Shown here: one piece after another, positions 11,210 to 22,414 of the stretch
How the letters are laid out: the number at the start of each line of letters is the position of its first letter
How positions within the stretch are numbered: position 1 is the stretch's first letter
Assembly (NCBI RefSeq): GCF_022662495.1
Contig: NZ_JAKPBU010000001.1
Location: 682,001-746,000, forward strand
Source: Lysobacter sp. M2-1
Lineage (GTDB): Bacteria > Pseudomonadota > Gammaproteobacteria > Xanthomonadales > Xanthomonadaceae
Length of the DNA stretch: 64,000 nt
Reading direction: 5' to 3'
The notes under the pieces: model-generated
The model's input: only the letters and a program-made list of their open reading frames with translations
The model's database searches: none
What the model was told of the DNA's origin: nothing
Program-made: the position numbers and the translations under genes

Positions 11210-12507
11210 GGCGAGGGGGCTTTGCGCAGCCGCGCGTAGTAGAAGCCGTCCATGCCGTCTTCGCCGGGCAGGCGTTGCCGGCCATCGCCCGCGACGCGCC
11301 CGAAACGCGCATCCAGCGCATCGACAGTCGCATCGGGCGTGCGCGCGAGGAAAGCGGCCACCTGCCGTTCGTTCTCCGCGCGCAGGATCGAACAGGTCGC
11401 GTACAGCAGCGCGCCACCGGGTGCCAGCAGCGGCCACAAGGCCTCGAGCAGACGCGCCTGGGTGGCAGTCAGCGCGCCCAGGTCCGAGGCCCGACGATGC
11501 AACAGGATGTCCGGCTGGCGGCGCACGATCCCGGTGGCCGAACACGGCGCATCGATCACGACGGCATCGAAAGTCTGTCCGTCCCACCACGACGACGGAT
11601 CGGTGGCGTCGCCCGTCCGCGCGTCGGCGTTCACGCCGATCCGGGCAAAGGTCTCGGCCATGCGCCGCACACGCCGCGGATCGATGTCGAGCGCGGTCAG
11701 GCGCAGCGAGGGATCGCGCTCGAGCATGTGCGCCGCCTTGCCGCCCGGCGCGGCGCAGGCATCGAGTACGCGCGCGCCCCCCGCGAGCTGCAGTGCGTCG
11801 GCCACCAGCTGCGCGCTCGCGTCCTGGACCGAGACTACGCCTTCGGAGAAGCCGGGAAGTTCCGCCACGGACACCGGCACGTCGATGCGCAATGCATCGT
11901 CTGCATCGGGGTGCGGCACCGCCACGATCCCTGCTTCCGTCAGTTGCTGCAGGTAGGCCGCACGCGTCCGCCGCTGCCGGTTCACGCGCACCCAGAGCGG
12001 AGCCGCTTGCGCACTGGCATTGAAGATCCCGGCGGCCTGTTCCGGCCAATCCGCCTCGACCCGCGCGCGCAGCCAGTCCGGCCACGCGGCTGCGGCATCG
12101 GTCGCTGCAATGCCATCGCGCTGCGCGCGCCGCAGCAGTGCATTGACCAACCCCGCCTGGTGCGCGCGCCCGAGAGCGCGAGTCGCCTCCACCGTGGCAT
12201 CGACCGCCGCGTGCGCCGGCAATGCCAGCACGTCGAGCTGGGCGAAGCCGGCATGCAGCAGCGCGCGCAGTTCGCCATCGCGGCGTCCGAGCGGCCGCGG
12301 CATCCACGCGGCAAGCGCGGCGTCGTAACGCGTACGCTGGCGCAGCGCGGCGAAGACGATCGCCTCGACCAGGGCGCGATCGCGCGGGTCGGGCAGCGCC
12401 GGCAGCGCGGCTGCGAATTCGGCTTTCAGCGAGCGGCCGCGACGCAGCACCGCATCGAGGATGCGCGCGGCGATGATGCGGGTCTGGACGCCGGGGTTCG
12501 AAGACAT
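11206..12507 (-). CDS. rsmB: 16S rRNA (cytosine-967-C5)-methyltransferase RsmB
   Basis: 433 residues. It methylates C967 of 16S rRNA using SAM. The N-terminal NusB-like domain (residues about 8-130, [15 protein letters not shown]) is followed by the Rossmann methyltransferase domain with motif [26 protein letters not shown] (releasing Cys of motif IV) and LLYATCS (catalytic Cys of motif VI). The C-terminal [10 protein letters not shown] is typical. It is the third gene of def-fmt-rsmB. Its last codons (Pro, TAG) fall inside repeat A, and repeat B lies 17 bases upstream of its start, leaving no clear Shine-Dalgarno. Confidence 0.95.
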   Translation of the reverse strand: MSSNPGVQTRIIAARILDAVLRRGRSLKAEFAAALPALPDPRDRALVEAIVFAALRQRTRYDAALAAWMPRPLGRRDGELRALLHAGFAQLDVLALPAHAAVDATVEATRALGRAHQAGLVNALLRRAQRDGIAATDAAAAWPDWLRARVEADWPEQAAGIFNASAQAAPLWVRVNRQRRTRAAYLQQLTEAGIVAVPHPDADDALRIDVPVSVAELPGFSEGVVSVQDASAQLVADALQLAGGARVLDACAAPGGKAAHMLERDPSLRLTALDIDPRRVRRMAETFARIGVNADARTGDATDPSSWWDGQTFDAVVIDAPCSATGIVRRQPDILLHRRASDLGALTATQARLLEALWPLLAPGGALLYATCSILRAENERQVAAFLARTPDATVDALDARFGRVAGDGRQRLPGEDGMDGFYYARLRKAPSP

Positions 12508-12523
12508 TTGCGAATGCTAGTCC

Positions 12524-12625
12524 GTAGGAGCGGCGCAAGTCGCCAGCTGTGGCGACGACGTTCGGGGCGCCTGACCTGGACGCTGTGGAGGCCAGACAAC
12601 GACTCGCGACTTTCGTCGCTTCTAC
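12524..12625. repeat. Palindromic intergenic repeat B (GTAGGAGCG family)
   Basis: 102-base element between fmt and rsmB with inverted ends: GTAGGAGCGGCGCAAGTCGC on the left and GCGACTTTCGTCGCTTCTAC on the right. It is the same family as repeat A on the other side of rsmB. The right end supplies the fmt stop codon (TAG, 12622-12624). Confidence 0.78.
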
Positions 12626-13548
12626 GGCGTGCGTGCGACCAGATCGCGGCGGGCGTTGAGATAATCGGCCGCGGTGATCGCCTTGCCGCCCTCGCGCTGC
12701 AGGGTGCGGATGCGCAGCGCGCCCTCGCCGCAGGCCACGTCGATCCCATCGCGCCCGGCGAACAGCACCGTGCCCGGGGCGGCACTATGGGCCAACGGTA
12801 GCGCCACCGCGGCATGGATGCGCACGCGCTCGCCGGCCAGCTGCGCCTCGGTCATCGGGAATGGATTGAAGGCGCGCACCTTGTTCGCAAGCGCCTGTGC
12901 CGGCTGCGACCAGTCCAGCTTCGCGTCCGCCTTCTCGAGCTTGCGCGCGTAGGTCACCCCTTCGGTCGCCTGCGGCACCGCCACCGGGCGCACGCCCAGG
13001 CGCTGCAGTTTCAAGCCGTCGGCCAGCACCTGTGCGCCGAGGATCGACAGCGCATCGTGCAGCTGGCCGCCGGTCATGGTCGGTTCGATCGGAATCGCGC
13101 GACGCAGCAGCACCGGGCCGGTGTCCAGGCCCTTCTCCATCTGCATCAGGCACACCCCGGTTTCGGTGTCGCCGGCCTCGATCGCGCGCTGGATCGGCGC
13201 CGCGCCGCGCCAGCGCGGCAGCAGGCTCGCGTGCACGTTCCAGCAGCCGTACTGCGGGATGTCCAGGATCGACTGCGGCAGCAGCATGCCGTAGGCCACC
13301 ACCACCATCAGGTCCGGCTGCAAGGCGCGCAGTGCGTCGCGCGACAGCTTGTTTTTCAGCGTCTCCGGCTGCAGCACGGGGATGCCGCGCTTGAGCGCTT
13401 CGAGTTTCACCGGCGAGGCAGTGAGCACCCGGCCACGGCCGGCGGGGCGATCGGGCTGGGTGTAGACCGCCACCACATCCGTCGCGTTGGCGGCCGCGCG
13501 CAGTGCGGGCACGGCGAATTCCGGCGTGCCGGCGAAGACGATCCTCAT
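12622..13548 (-). CDS. fmt: Methionyl-tRNA formyltransferase
   Basis: 308 residues. It formylates initiator Met-tRNA with 10-formyl-tetrahydrofolate. It begins [16 protein letters not shown] as most Fmt proteins do. The catalytic core has [20 protein letters not shown] (Asn/His of the formyl-transfer site), [19 protein letters not shown], and a C-terminal OB-fold domain (RAFNPFPM onwards). It lies downstream of def, with a 115-base spacer occupied by a GGGATTG inverted repeat, and upstream of rsmB. The last residues (TP, then TAG) are encoded at the edge of repeat B. Confidence 0.96.
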   Translation of the reverse strand: MRIVFAGTPEFAVPALRAAANATDVVAVYTQPDRPAGRGRVLTASPVKLEALKRGIPVLQPETLKNKLSRDALRALQPDLMVVVAYGMLLPQSILDIPQYGCWNVHASLLPRWRGAAPIQRAIEAGDTETGVCLMQMEKGLDTGPVLLRRAIPIEPTMTGGQLHDALSILGAQVLADGLKLQRLGVRPVAVPQATEGVTYARKLEKADAKLDWSQPAQALANKVRAFNPFPMTEAQLAGERVRIHAAVALPLAHSAAPGTVLFAGRDGIDVACGEGALRIRTLQREGGKAITAADYLNARRDLVARTP

Positions 13549-13556
13549 GCGGCCCC

Positions 13557-13652
13557 GGGATTAGGGATTGGGGATTGGGGATTCGAAACGGCACAAGGGC
13601 GGCCTACTCGCATTTGCGAATCCCCAATCCCCAATCCCGAATGCCGAATCCC
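13557..13652. repeat. Inverted array of GGGATTG heptamers between def and fmt
   Basis: Left arm 13557-13585 holds tandem GGGATTA/GGGATTG units ending in GGGGATTCG. Right arm 13617-13652 holds the complement (CGAATCCCCAATCCCCAATC and more). A 31-base loop separates them. The arms can form a stem of over 20 pairs within the def-fmt spacer, so the element could cause partial termination or stabilise the def mRNA; this is inference. Confidence 0.8.
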
Positions 13653-13663
13653 GCGTGTGGCCG

Positions 13664-14173
13664 TCAGGCCGCACGCCTCGCCTTGGCCAGCTTCTTGCGC
13701 ACCATCTCGCGCTTGAGCGGGCTCAGGTAGTCGACGAACAGCTTGCCGTCCAGGTGGTCCATCTCGTGCTGGACGCAGACCGACAGCAGGCCGTCGGTGG
13801 TCAGCTCGAACGGCTGGCCGGTGCGGTCGAGCGCGCGCACGCTGATGTCGTTGGAGCGGGTCACGTCGGCGAAAATCCCCGGCACCGAGAGACAGCCTTC
13901 CTGGTAGACCTGCTCGCCGGAACGGGCAGTGATCTCCGGATTGATGAACACCAGCGGTGCGCTACGGTCCTCGCTCACGTCGATCACCATGAAGCGCTGG
14001 TGCACATCGACCTGGCTGGCGGCCAGGCCGATGCCCGGCTCCTCGTACATGGTCTGGAACATGTCGTCGAGCAGCTGCTGGAAGCCGGGTTCGGAAATCC
14101 GGGCAGGGTCGACCGGCGTGGCCTTCGTGCGCAGGCGCGGATCGGGGAACTCGAGAATCGTCAGCAGGGCCAT
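13664..14173 (-). CDS. def: Peptide deformylase
   Basis: 169 residues. A metal-dependent hydrolase that removes the N-formyl group from nascent proteins. All three family motifs are intact: GIGLAASQV (motif 1, near residue 48), EGCLSVPG (metal-ligand Cys94) and QHEMDHLDG (metal ligands His136 and His140, catalytic Glu137). It is the first gene of a def-fmt-rsmB set and divergent from the LysM gene at 14346; the 172-base gap probably carries both promoters. Confidence 0.97.
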   Translation of the reverse strand: MALLTILEFPDPRLRTKATPVDPARISEPGFQQLLDDMFQTMYEEPGIGLAASQVDVHQRFMVIDVSEDRSAPLVFINPEITARSGEQVYQEGCLSVPGIFADVTRSNDISVRALDRTGQPFELTTDGLLSVCVQHEMDHLDGKLFVDYLSPLKREMVRKKLAKARRAA

Positions 14174-14275
14174 GCGGGAGGAACGCGCGGTGAAGTACGT
14201 GAGGTGAATTTTGGGTCGTCAGTCACATCCGCAAGGCGTGGGCGTCGCGGGGCCTTGAATTGTACTCCCGCCGGC

Positions 14276-14306
14276 TTGCAACCGTCCGCAGATTGTGGGC
14301 TATAGT
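14276..14306 (+). promoter_or_regulatory. Candidate sigma-70 promoter for the LysM gene
   Basis: TTGCAA at 14276-14281 and TATAGT at 14301-14306, separated by 19 bases, slightly longer than ideal. The predicted start of transcription is roughly 30 bases before the ATG at 14346 and would place the GTG at 14295 outside the message, which supports the shorter start. Confidence 0.45.
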
Positions 14307-14345
14307 GCCGCTGTTGTTGGGGAAAACTTCAAGGGGAGCGGACAC

Positions 14346-15545
14346 ATGGCCGCCAAGCTTAAGCAGCTTTCTCGGGGGCTGCGGATGTCTACGAGACTGC
14401 GCGTCGTACTGGGCGCCGCCCTGCTGACGGTCGCGACCTATGCGATCGCCCAGGAATTCCGCGGCGGTCATCCCGATACTTACGTGGTCAAGCGCGGCGA
14501 CACGTTGTGGGACATCGCCGGCCGCTTCCTCAAGCGCCCCTGGCTGTGGCCGGAGATCTGGCAGGCCAACCCGCAGATCGCCAATCCGCACCTGATCTAC
14601 CCGGGCGACGTGATCAGCCTGGCCTATCTCAACCGCCTGGCGGCGGAGCCCGGCCCTCGTACCGAGGCGCCGATCAACGCCATCCCGCTGTCGCAGGTGG
14701 AAAGCTTCCTCAAGGACCTGCGCGTGGTCGACGACTTCGACGACATGCCCTACGTCGTCGGCCTCGAAGACGACCGCCTGCGTAGCGCCCAGGGCCAGCT
14801 GGCCTATGTGCGCGGCCTGGGGGCTTCGCGCCCGGGCGACCGCTACATGGTGCTGCGTCCGCTCCAGCGCTACAGCCGGCTGGATCGCGAACAGGCCTGC
14901 TGCGACCGCTTCCACAAGACCGACCTGGACTTCCGCGGCGAGCGCACCCTGCTGTCCAATTCCTACTGGACCGATCCGGCCGGGGTCTATTGGGACACGC
15001 GCAAGGGCAAGGACTTCCTCGGCTACGAATTGCAGCGGGTCAACGCGGGAACCATCACCCGTGGCGAGGTGGACGGGATCGAGGCAAGCACCCTGCTGCT
15101 CGATGAGTCCAATGCCGAAGTTCGGATCGGCGACCGCGTGGTCCCGGTCGAGCCCCAGACCTACGACCTGCAGTTCTTCCCGCACCCGCCCAAGCAGACC
15201 CTCGACTACGGCCGCGCACGCGTGCTTGCGGTGGCGGACATGCTTACCGCCGGCGGCCCGCGCGACGTGGTGGCCCTCTCGGTGGGCGCGCGCGAGGGCG
15301 TGGACAACGGCACGGTGTTCTCGGTCTGGCGGGTGGGCAGCAACGCCGTGGACCGGGTGCAGTACGGCGAAGAGCGGACCGAAGACTCGGTCAGCTTCCG
15401 CAAGAAGGTCCGGCTGCCCGACGAGTACGCCTCGCACGTCATGGTCTTCCGCACCTTCGACAAGATCAGCTATGGCCTGGTGATGGAAGGGGTCAAGCCC
15501 ACCCGCATGGGCTACGAGCTCAAGCACCCGGACGCGGCCTACTGA
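14346..15545 (+). CDS. Exported LysM-domain peptidoglycan-binding protein
   Basis: 399 residues from ATG 14346, preceded by an AGGGGAG ribosome site. The N-terminal hydrophobic segment (VVLGAALLTVATYAIAQ, about residues 20-36) is probably a cleaved signal peptide. One LysM domain follows (YVVKRGDTLWDIAGRFLKRP, then WPEIWQANPQIANPHLIYPG). The remaining 300 residues have no motif I can name. The divergent position next to def and upstream of dprA is conserved in many gammaproteobacteria, and the protein is likely periplasmic and cell-wall associated. Confidence 0.9.
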   Translation: MAAKLKQLSRGLRMSTRLRVVLGAALLTVATYAIAQEFRGGHPDTYVVKRGDTLWDIAGRFLKRPWLWPEIWQANPQIANPHLIYPGDVISLAYLNRLAAEPGPRTEAPINAIPLSQVESFLKDLRVVDDFDDMPYVVGLEDDRLRSAQGQLAYVRGLGASRPGDRYMVLRPLQRYSRLDREQACCDRFHKTDLDFRGERTLLSNSYWTDPAGVYWDTRKGKDFLGYELQRVNAGTITRGEVDGIEASTLLLDESNAEVRIGDRVVPVEPQTYDLQFFPHPPKQTLDYGRARVLAVADMLTAGGPRDVVALSVGAREGVDNGTVFSVWRVGSNAVDRVQYGEERTEDSVSFRKKVRLPDEYASHVMVFRTFDKISYGLVMEGVKPTRMGYELKHPDAAY

Positions 15546-15574
15546 TCGGTTTCGGATTTTTCTGACCGCACGAT

Positions 15575-15600
15575 GCGACGGCGCCCGAGGGCGCCGTCGC
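15575..15600 (+). terminator. Strong hairpin after the LysM gene
   Basis: Perfect 12-base inverted repeat GCGACGGCGCCC / GGGCGCCGTCGC with a two-base GA centre (effectively a four-base loop), followed by TGTTT. It lies 30 bases past the LysM stop and 25 before dprA, so dprA may rely on read-through or its own promoter. Confidence 0.75.
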
Positions 15601-15624
15601 TGTTTATGCGCCAGTCTGGCGACC

Positions 15625-16776
15625 ATGCCCGACGCCGCATTGCATCGCCTACCCGTCTCCGAGCCCGAAGCCCTGCTGCGACTGATCGCCGCCGGCGGCC
15701 CTGCGGCGCCGCGACGGCGCCTGCTGGAACACCACGGCGCTCCAGGCGAGGCCCTGCGGGCGGGCGCCAAAGCCTGGCGCGAGGCCGGTCTGGACGGCCG
15801 CCAGATCGATGCACTCCAGGCACCCGATGCCGCCCTCATCGCCCACGCCTGCCGCTGGCTCGAGCACCCGGAGCATGCCGTGATTGGCTGGCATGACCCG
15901 GACTACCCGCCTCTGCTGCGATCCATCGCCAGTTCGCCCCTCGCTCTGTGCATGGCGGGTGACCCCGCCCTGTCGTGGCGACCCGTGGTGGCCATCGTCG
16001 GCAGCCGCGCCGCCACCGCCGCCGGATGCGAGCATGCCGTCGAATTCGCCACCCGGCTGGCCCGGGCCGGTTTCGTCGTGGCCAGCGGTCTGGCCTCGGG
16101 GATCGACGCGGCGGCGCACCGGGCCGCGCTCGCTGTGGGCGACACCACCACCGTGGCGGTGCTCGGCTGCGGGCCGGATATCGCCTACCCGCGGGTCCAC
16201 CGGCAACTGCTGACCGAAGTCCAGGCACGCGGCTGCGTGATCAGCGAGCATCTGCCCGGCACCCAGGCGCGGCGTGAGTTCTTCCCCAGCCGCAACCGGA
16301 TCATCGCCGGCCTCAGCCTGGGCACGCTGGTGGTGGAAGCCGGCGAGCGCTCGGGTGCGCTGATCACGGCGCGGCAGGCAGCCGAGGCGGGCCGCGAGGT
16401 CTTCGCCGTGCCCGGCTCGATCCGCAATCCGCTGGCGCGCGGCTGCCATCGCCTGATCCGCGACGGCGCCACCCTGGTGGAAACCGCACAGGAGGTGATC
16501 GAGCAGCTCGCACCCATGGCGGCCGACCATGCAGTGGCCTTGCGGGCAATGCTGAATGCCCCCATTCCAGCGGGCTCCGACCCATCCGTGCCGCGGGTGG
16601 CCGACCAGGACCGCGACTACAAGCGCTTGTGGCTGGCCCTTGGCCACGACCCAAGCCCTATGGATGCGCTGGTGGAACGCAGCGGATTGACGGCTGCGGA
16701 ACTGTCCTCCATGCTGCTGGTCATGGAGCTGGAAGGCCGGGTTGTCGTCGAACACGGTCGTTACTCACGCAGGTGA
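15625..16776 (+). CDS. dprA: DNA-processing protein DprA
   Basis: 383 residues. It loads RecA onto incoming single-stranded DNA during natural transformation. The Rossmann-fold core is intact: VVAIVGSRAAT (GSR motif), FVVASGLASGIDAAAHRAAL, TVAVLGCGPDIAYP, FFPSRNRIIAGLS and VVEAGERSGALITARQA. A C-terminal winged-helix region (residues about 330-383, MDALVERSGLTAAELSSML) matches DprA domain 3. It starts the dprA-smg-topA-tsaC run. Presence of DprA does not by itself prove competence. Confidence 0.95.
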   Translation: MPDAALHRLPVSEPEALLRLIAAGGPAAPRRRLLEHHGAPGEALRAGAKAWREAGLDGRQIDALQAPDAALIAHACRWLEHPEHAVIGWHDPDYPPLLRSIASSPLALCMAGDPALSWRPVVAIVGSRAATAAGCEHAVEFATRLARAGFVVASGLASGIDAAAHRAALAVGDTTTVAVLGCGPDIAYPRVHRQLLTEVQARGCVISEHLPGTQARREFFPSRNRIIAGLSLGTLVVEAGERSGALITARQAAEAGREVFAVPGSIRNPLARGCHRLIRDGATLVETAQEVIEQLAPMAADHAVALRAMLNAPIPAGSDPSVPRVADQDRDYKRLWLALGHDPSPMDALVERSGLTAAELSSMLLVMELEGRVVVEHGRYSRR

Positions 16777-17030
16777 GTTCACAACGGTGAGCTCACGCAA
16801 GTGATTTCCCGCAGCGCTCCGGGCCGCCTCGGCCGGCACGCACCGCGATCCAGGACGGATCGCAACCGCCACCGCGGGGGGAAGCATGCCGGTTACGGTG
16901 TGCGGTGGCGGCGGCCGGATCCATCGGCCACGACGCTGGCGGGCACGGAGCCCGACGGCGAACCCGGCGAGCTGCCTGCTTCTGGCAGGTCAGCACTTCG
17001 ACGCGCCGCGTGCGGCGCAGGCCGAGGGAA

Positions 17031-17522
17031 ATGAAAGAGAGCATCCTGGACGTCCTGCTGTACCTGTTCGAACACTATTTCGCCGAAGACGCCGCCCCAC
17101 CACTGGGCGATCGTGATGCCCTCAACAATGGTGCGCTGTTCAACGAGCTCACCGATGCCGGGTTCAGCACGGCCGAGATCCACAAGGCTTTCGACTGGCT
17201 CGGCGCCCTGGACGAGCAGCGGCCGGTCGCCGGCACGCCGCGCGCCAAGGGCCCGACCCGGGTCTATTTCGGCCCGGAGCTGGACAAGCTCGACACCGAA
17301 TCCCGCGGCTTCCTGCTGTTCCTGGAGCAGCACGGCATCCTCGATTCCGACCAGCGCGAGCTGGTGCTGGACCGGGCGATGGCCCTGGACCAGGACGAGC
17401 TGGACCTGGAGGACCTGAAGTGGGTCGTGCTGCTGGTGCTGTTCAACCAGCCCGGTTCCGAAGCGGCCTACGCGTGGATGGAAACCCAGATGTTCCTGGA
17501 CGAGCCCGAGCCGGTGCATTGA
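17031..17522 (+). CDS. smg: Smg family protein (DUF494)
   Basis: 163 residues from ATG 17031, with a GAGGGAA ribosome site. It starts [17 protein letters not shown], the hallmark of the Smg/DUF494 family, and ends in an acidic region ([20 protein letters not shown]). The biochemical role is unknown; the family almost always lies between dprA and topA, as here. The frame is open back to 16905, but the extra residues are Arg-rich and unlike the family. The 254-base spacer from dprA shows nothing I recognise. Confidence 0.9.
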   Translation: MKESILDVLLYLFEHYFAEDAAPPLGDRDALNNGALFNELTDAGFSTAEIHKAFDWLGALDEQRPVAGTPRAKGPTRVYFGPELDKLDTESRGFLLFLEQHGILDSDQRELVLDRAMALDQDELDLEDLKWVVLLVLFNQPGSEAAYAWMETQMFLDEPEPVH

Positions 17523-17528
17523 GGCCCG

Positions 17529-17586
17529 GCCCTCCGTGAAGGGCGCGGCCGGGCCCTTCACGGAGGGCTTCGTGCCCTCGGGGCAC
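17529..17586. repeat. Two stem-loops in the smg-topA spacer
   Basis: A perfect 16-base inverted repeat (GCCCTCCGTGAAGGGC, 17529-17544; complement 17553-17568) with an eight-base loop, then a small GTGCCC-TCG-GGGCAC hairpin (17572-17586). It starts six bases past the smg stop. There is no T-run, so it is not a classic intrinsic terminator; it may mark the smg mRNA end or protect it. Confidence 0.7.
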
Positions 17587-17597
17587 GCCCACGACGC

Positions 17598-17633
17598 TTG
17601 ACACGGCCGCCAGCGCCGTGACACCACTATAAA
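17598..17633 (+). promoter_or_regulatory. Possible topA promoter elements
   Basis: TTGACA at 17598-17603 and an AT-rich TATAAAAAG at 17628-17636, about 100 bases before topA. The 24-base gap is too long for one standard sigma-70 promoter, so one element may pair with a weaker partner. topA promoters are often supercoiling-sensitive, but nothing here proves that. Confidence 0.3.
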
Positions 17634-17730
17634 AAGAACGTACCTGAACGCCCGTGGCCGCCGGCCCCGGGCGTTGCCATCTCTGCCGGCTCTTTTGCGT
17701 CGCCGCGTGCGCGCCCGGATCGCTTCCCCC

Positions 17731-20268
<2,538 letters not shown>

Positions 20269-20323
20269 GCGGGCGACGGCCACGTGGATCCGGCTTGGCC
20301 GGCGCGCGCCCTAGGATCGCGCC

Positions 20324-20887
20324 ATGCCGGGTCATTTCAATGTGGCCCCAGCCGCCGCGCTCCTGCGGCGCGGCGGGGTGATCGCCTATCCCACCGAAGC
20401 GGTCTGGGGGCTGGGCTGCGACCCGCGCAATGAGGCGGCCGTGCTGCGCCTGCTGCAGATCAAGCAGCGCGACATCGGCAAGGGCCTGATCCTGATCGCC
20501 GCGCATGTGGAGGACCTGAAGCCCTATGTCGACTTTGGCGCCCTGCCCGAAGCCGCGCTTGCCGAGGTCCTCGCCTCCTGGCCCGGCCCCCACACCTGGA
20601 TCGTGCCCGCCGACGCAGCCACACCGCGCTGGCTGACCGGCGACCACGACTCCATCGCCGTGCGCGTGAGCGCGCATTCCACCGTCATCGCGCTGTGCAG
20701 GGCGTTCGGGGGCGCACTAGTCTCGACCAGCGCCAACCCCGCCGGTGCGCCGCCACCGGTCGCCCTGGCGGACTTCGATCCCGCCTTGCTGCAGGCGATC
20801 GACGGCGTGGTCGAAGGCGACACCGGCGGCCTCGAACGCCCGACCGCGATCCGCGACGCGCGCACCGGCCAGGTGCTGCGTTCCTGA
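20324..20887 (+). CDS. tsaC: Threonylcarbamoyl-AMP synthase (TsaC/YrdC)
   Basis: 187 residues. It makes threonylcarbamoyl-adenylate from threonine, bicarbonate and ATP for the t6A37 modification of ANN-decoding tRNAs. Signatures are GGVIAYPTEAVWGLGCDP near the start, LLQIKQRDIGKGLILIA, a PHTWIVPA block, and SIAVRVSAH and ALVSTSANPAG near residues 110-145. Its length fits the short TsaC type without the Sua5 C-terminal domain. It lies 55 bases after topA, the usual last member of the cluster. Confidence 0.95.
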   Translation: MPGHFNVAPAAALLRRGGVIAYPTEAVWGLGCDPRNEAAVLRLLQIKQRDIGKGLILIAAHVEDLKPYVDFGALPEAALAEVLASWPGPHTWIVPADAATPRWLTGDHDSIAVRVSAHSTVIALCRAFGGALVSTSANPAGAPPPVALADFDPALLQAIDGVVEGDTGGLERPTAIRDARTGQVLRS

Positions 20888-21002
20888 GCGCGACGCGCTG
20901 ATCTCCTGCTCGCGACCTGCATCCTGAATCCGGACGAACGTCGCTCGCCTGCCGCCCGCGTTTTCGCTTTGCCTGCGACGGGTGCTGGCGCAAGATGCGC
21001 GC

Positions 21003-21692
21003 ATGGCCGCGTTTCGCTTCCTGATCGCCCTGTGCTGCGCCTGCTGGGTGGTTCCGGCGGGCGCCGCCGAGGGCGTCACCATCTATCGCTGCACCGATGC
21101 GCGCGGCAAGGTGGAACTGCGCGATTCGCCTTGCCCTTCAGGCGTCCAGCAGACGACGCGGGAGATGGTGCGTCCGGTCGACCCGCCCCGGCCACAGCGG
21201 CTCGAACCGGTGCGTGTCGAAGCTCCCGCTTCCTACGATCCGCAACCCACCCGCGTGATCTACGTGAACACGCCGCGGCCGATGTACGAATGCGTGACCC
21301 CGGACGGCAGCCGCTACACCAGCGAATCGCCCGAGGGCAATCCGCGCTGGATGCCGCTCTGGGCGCTGGACTATCCGGTGCTCGCCGAGCGCGACATGTA
21401 CACCCCAGGTGGCGGCAGCATTCGCTATCGCGACGGCCGCTGGGCGGCCGACTATCGCAGCGGTGGCGTAACCCGCCGCGTGGTGCCGACCATCGCCGCG
21501 TACGGCGCCGGCACCTGGGTGCGCGATGCCTGCCATGCGCTGCCGCAGCAGGAAGTCTGCGAACGCCTGATCGACCGGCGCGACGAAGTGCGCCGCCTGT
21601 TCTTCAACGGACAACCGTCCGAACGCGCGGTGCTGGAACGTGAGGAACGCGCGATCAATGCGCGCCTGGCTACCGATTGCGGAGGACGCTGA
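21003..21692 (+). CDS. Exported DUF4124 protein, first of a tandem pair
   Basis: 229 residues with a Sec signal (MAAFRFLIALCCACWVVPAGAAEG). The mature protein begins with a DUF4124 unit, ITIYRCTD-like (VTIYRCTDARGKVELRDS, then PCPSG), and has a second Y-E-C-V-T-PDGSRYTSE unit near residue 98. Function is unknown; DUF4124 is a small periplasmic domain frequent in Xanthomonadaceae. It is followed with a one-base TGATG overlap by a diverged paralogue of almost equal length. An in-frame ATG at 20982 is possible but lies before the obvious signal peptide. Confidence 0.85.
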   Translation: MAAFRFLIALCCACWVVPAGAAEGVTIYRCTDARGKVELRDSPCPSGVQQTTREMVRPVDPPRPQRLEPVRVEAPASYDPQPTRVIYVNTPRPMYECVTPDGSRYTSESPEGNPRWMPLWALDYPVLAERDMYTPGGGSIRYRDGRWAADYRSGGVTRRVVPTIAAYGAGTWVRDACHALPQQEVCERLIDRRDEVRRLFFNGQPSERAVLEREERAINARLATDCGGR

Positions 21693-22366
21693 TGCGGATG
21701 TGGTGGCTGCTGTTCCTTGTGCTGTCGACCAGCACCGACGCGATGGCCCAGCAGGCCGTGGTCCTGTATCGCTGCACCGACGCGCGCGGCGTGGTCACCC
21801 TGCAGAACGACACGCCCTGCCCCAAGGGCCAGCGGCAGGAAAAGCGCGTCGTGGAAGCGGCCGCCACGGCCGCGCCATTCCCGGTTCCGCTGCCGTCGCC
21901 GCCAGCGGAGATCGTGCAGATGCCCGCCGCCCCGAGCCGGCCGCAAGCGGATCAAGCCATTCCATCGAACGCAGTCGACACGTTGGCGCCTGTCAGTCCG
22001 GTGCTGCCGCTGCCAGCAGCGCAGACACGCCCCGGCGAACGGCTGCCACCCCCACCCTTGTACCAATGCAACACGGTCGAAAACGACAGCTATCTCAGCG
22101 ACACGCCGGACCCCAAACCGCGCTGCGTGCGCGTGGAAACGGTCGGCATCGACGGCTCGCAACAGCTGGGCGCTGGCCAGGCCTGCACGATGGTCTACGA
22201 CCAGTGCCAGCGCATTCCCGACGGCGCCGCCTGCCCCGCATGGCGCAAGCGGGTCAACGAAGCCCAGGCCGCCTGGACCTTCGCCCGCGCCGACAGCGCG
22301 GACGCGCTGAAGGCCGAGTACGAACGCATCGCCCGCGTGGTCGCGGAAACCACCTGCAATCAGTAG
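21692..22366 (+). CDS. Exported DUF4124 protein, second of a tandem pair
   Basis: 224 residues from ATG 21692, with a GGAGGA ribosome site inside the upstream gene. Signal peptide MRMWWLLFLVLSTSTDAMAQ. DUF4124 unit VVLYRCTDARGVVTLQNDT followed by PCPKGQRQEK, then a Pro-rich linker (residues about 60-125), a second Y-Q-C-N unit (LYQCNTVENDSYLSDTPD) and a Cys-containing C-terminus. The parallel layout with the preceding protein indicates tandem duplication and divergence. Function is unknown, likely periplasmic. Confidence 0.83.
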   Translation: MRMWWLLFLVLSTSTDAMAQQAVVLYRCTDARGVVTLQNDTPCPKGQRQEKRVVEAAATAAPFPVPLPSPPAEIVQMPAAPSRPQADQAIPSNAVDTLAPVSPVLPLPAAQTRPGERLPPPPLYQCNTVENDSYLSDTPDPKPRCVRVETVGIDGSQQLGAGQACTMVYDQCQRIPDGAACPAWRKRVNEAQAAWTFARADSADALKAEYERIARVVAETTCNQ

Positions 22367-22414
22367 CGATGTGTCGCTTGACAACGACTCCGGGCGCAGT
22401 CCTCGCGCACGATG

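Noticed and set aside
16886-17116. Possible small gene between dprA and smg
   Set aside because: No ribosome site, no known family, overlaps the smg start, composition is typical of GC-rich spacer.
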